NCBI RefSeq assembly: GCF_016093545.1
Contig: NZ_JADKYX010000027.1
Coordinates: 1 to 64,000 of the forward strand
DNA: 64,000 nt
Direction: 5' to 3'
From: Massilia rhizosphaerae
GTDB taxonomy: Bacteria; Pseudomonadota; Gammaproteobacteria; Burkholderiales; Burkholderiaceae_D
Part shown: positions 63,831 to 64,000 of the stretch, in pieces
Position numbering within the stretch: position 1 is the stretch's first letter
Layout of the letters: every line of letters begins with the position of its first letter
Program-made: the position numbers and the translations under genes
Notes under the pieces: model-generated
The model's database searches: none
The model's input: the letters and a program-made list of their open reading frames with translations, nothing else
Told to the model about the DNA's origin: nothing

Positions 63831-64000
63831 ATGGCTTCCCGCAGAGACTTTCTTCACCAGGGTTTGCGCCTGACCGCGCTTGGGCTCGTGTCCGTCCCCT
63901 TGGTCGACGCCCACGCGGCCCGCGCCGCCGCCGGCCGCGACCAGGCCGACGCGCCCGGCCCCGACCTGGAACCGCCCCCCGACCTGTTCGACTCCCAAGT
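63831..64000 (+). CDS. Tat-exported protein, N-terminal part (cut by window end)
   Basis: 56 codons visible from the ATG at 63831. The N terminus has a twin-arginine signal (SRRDFLHQGLRLTALGLVSVPLVDAHA) with cleavage near residue 28. The following part is Asp/Pro-rich (DAPGPDLEPPPDLFDSQ). TATAGT at about 63800-63805 could be its -10 element. The product cannot be identified from this segment. Confidence 0.75.
   Translation, partial: MASRRDFLHQGLRLTALGLVSVPLVDAHAARAAAGRDQADAPGPDLEPPPDLFDSQ

Overview
The window looks like chromosomal DNA from a high-GC betaproteobacterium, most likely an Oxalobacteraceae member of the Massilia/Telluria/Duganella type. This rests on the strongly GC-biased third codon positions, a PEP-CTERM exported protein, a HAMP-repeat hybrid kinase, an AHL-type LuxR protein, RecBCD, MotA with the classical residues, and the mix of housekeeping and sensory genes. 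The genus is an inference; there is no rRNA or tRNA in the window to support it.

Layout. 1-125: tail of an IS256-type transposase, followed by about 640 bp without a convincing gene. 765-8503: a LysR gene divergent from a GST/PNPOx-fold pair, topoisomerase IB, a large PEP-CTERM-containing protein and a CPA1 Na+/H+ antiporter. 8576-13210: a hybrid kinase downstream of an aminotransferase-fold protein whose PLP lysine is replaced by Gln, then a small unknown and pncA. 13234-17473: a molybdenum hydroxylase pair with a TPR-methyltransferase. 17634-19997: a PAS-PAS-GGDEF cyclase. 19979-23758: a minus-strand stress cluster (Hsp20, phosphoribosyltransferase, SRPBCC membrane protein, erythromycin-esterase family) with a sigma-32-like promoter. 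24041-25541: S-formylglutathione hydrolase and two very small proteins.

25542-30662 is the most unusual stretch. A four-gene operon (PepSY, DUF2271, PepSY-TM/flavodoxin/FNR fusion, ApbE) looks like a transmembrane flavin electron-transfer system: the DUF2271 protein carries a DGVTGAS flavinylation motif and the ApbE flavin transferase is encoded downstream. The operon lies between two direct copies of an ungapped 126-nt noncoding element that contains a conserved hairpin and DnaA-box-like sequences.

30663-36508 holds an HD phosphohydrolase, glpD, an exported M1 aminopeptidase and a second GST. 36509-48474 is a signalling block: a 1637-residue soluble hybrid kinase with tandem 92-residue HAMP repeats, translationally coupled to a degenerate CheR; an AHL-type LuxR protein overlapping tail-to-tail with a small HTH gene that has a CT-N12-AG lux-box-like dyad upstream; a prolyl oligopeptidase; and a CHASE sensor that lacks the kinase ATPase domain. 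48545-57523 is recCBD with overlapping reading frames. The end of the window carries DUF488, a low-GC membrane protein, motA without motB, a palindromic dispersed-type repeat, DUF2939, pbpG, a sulfate-binding protein, a GNAT and the start of a Tat-exported protein.

The recurring theme is signalling proteins with missing or altered catalytic parts (aminotransferase K to Q, CHASE sensor without ATPase, degenerate CheR), which suggests scaffold or receptor roles rather than catalysis.
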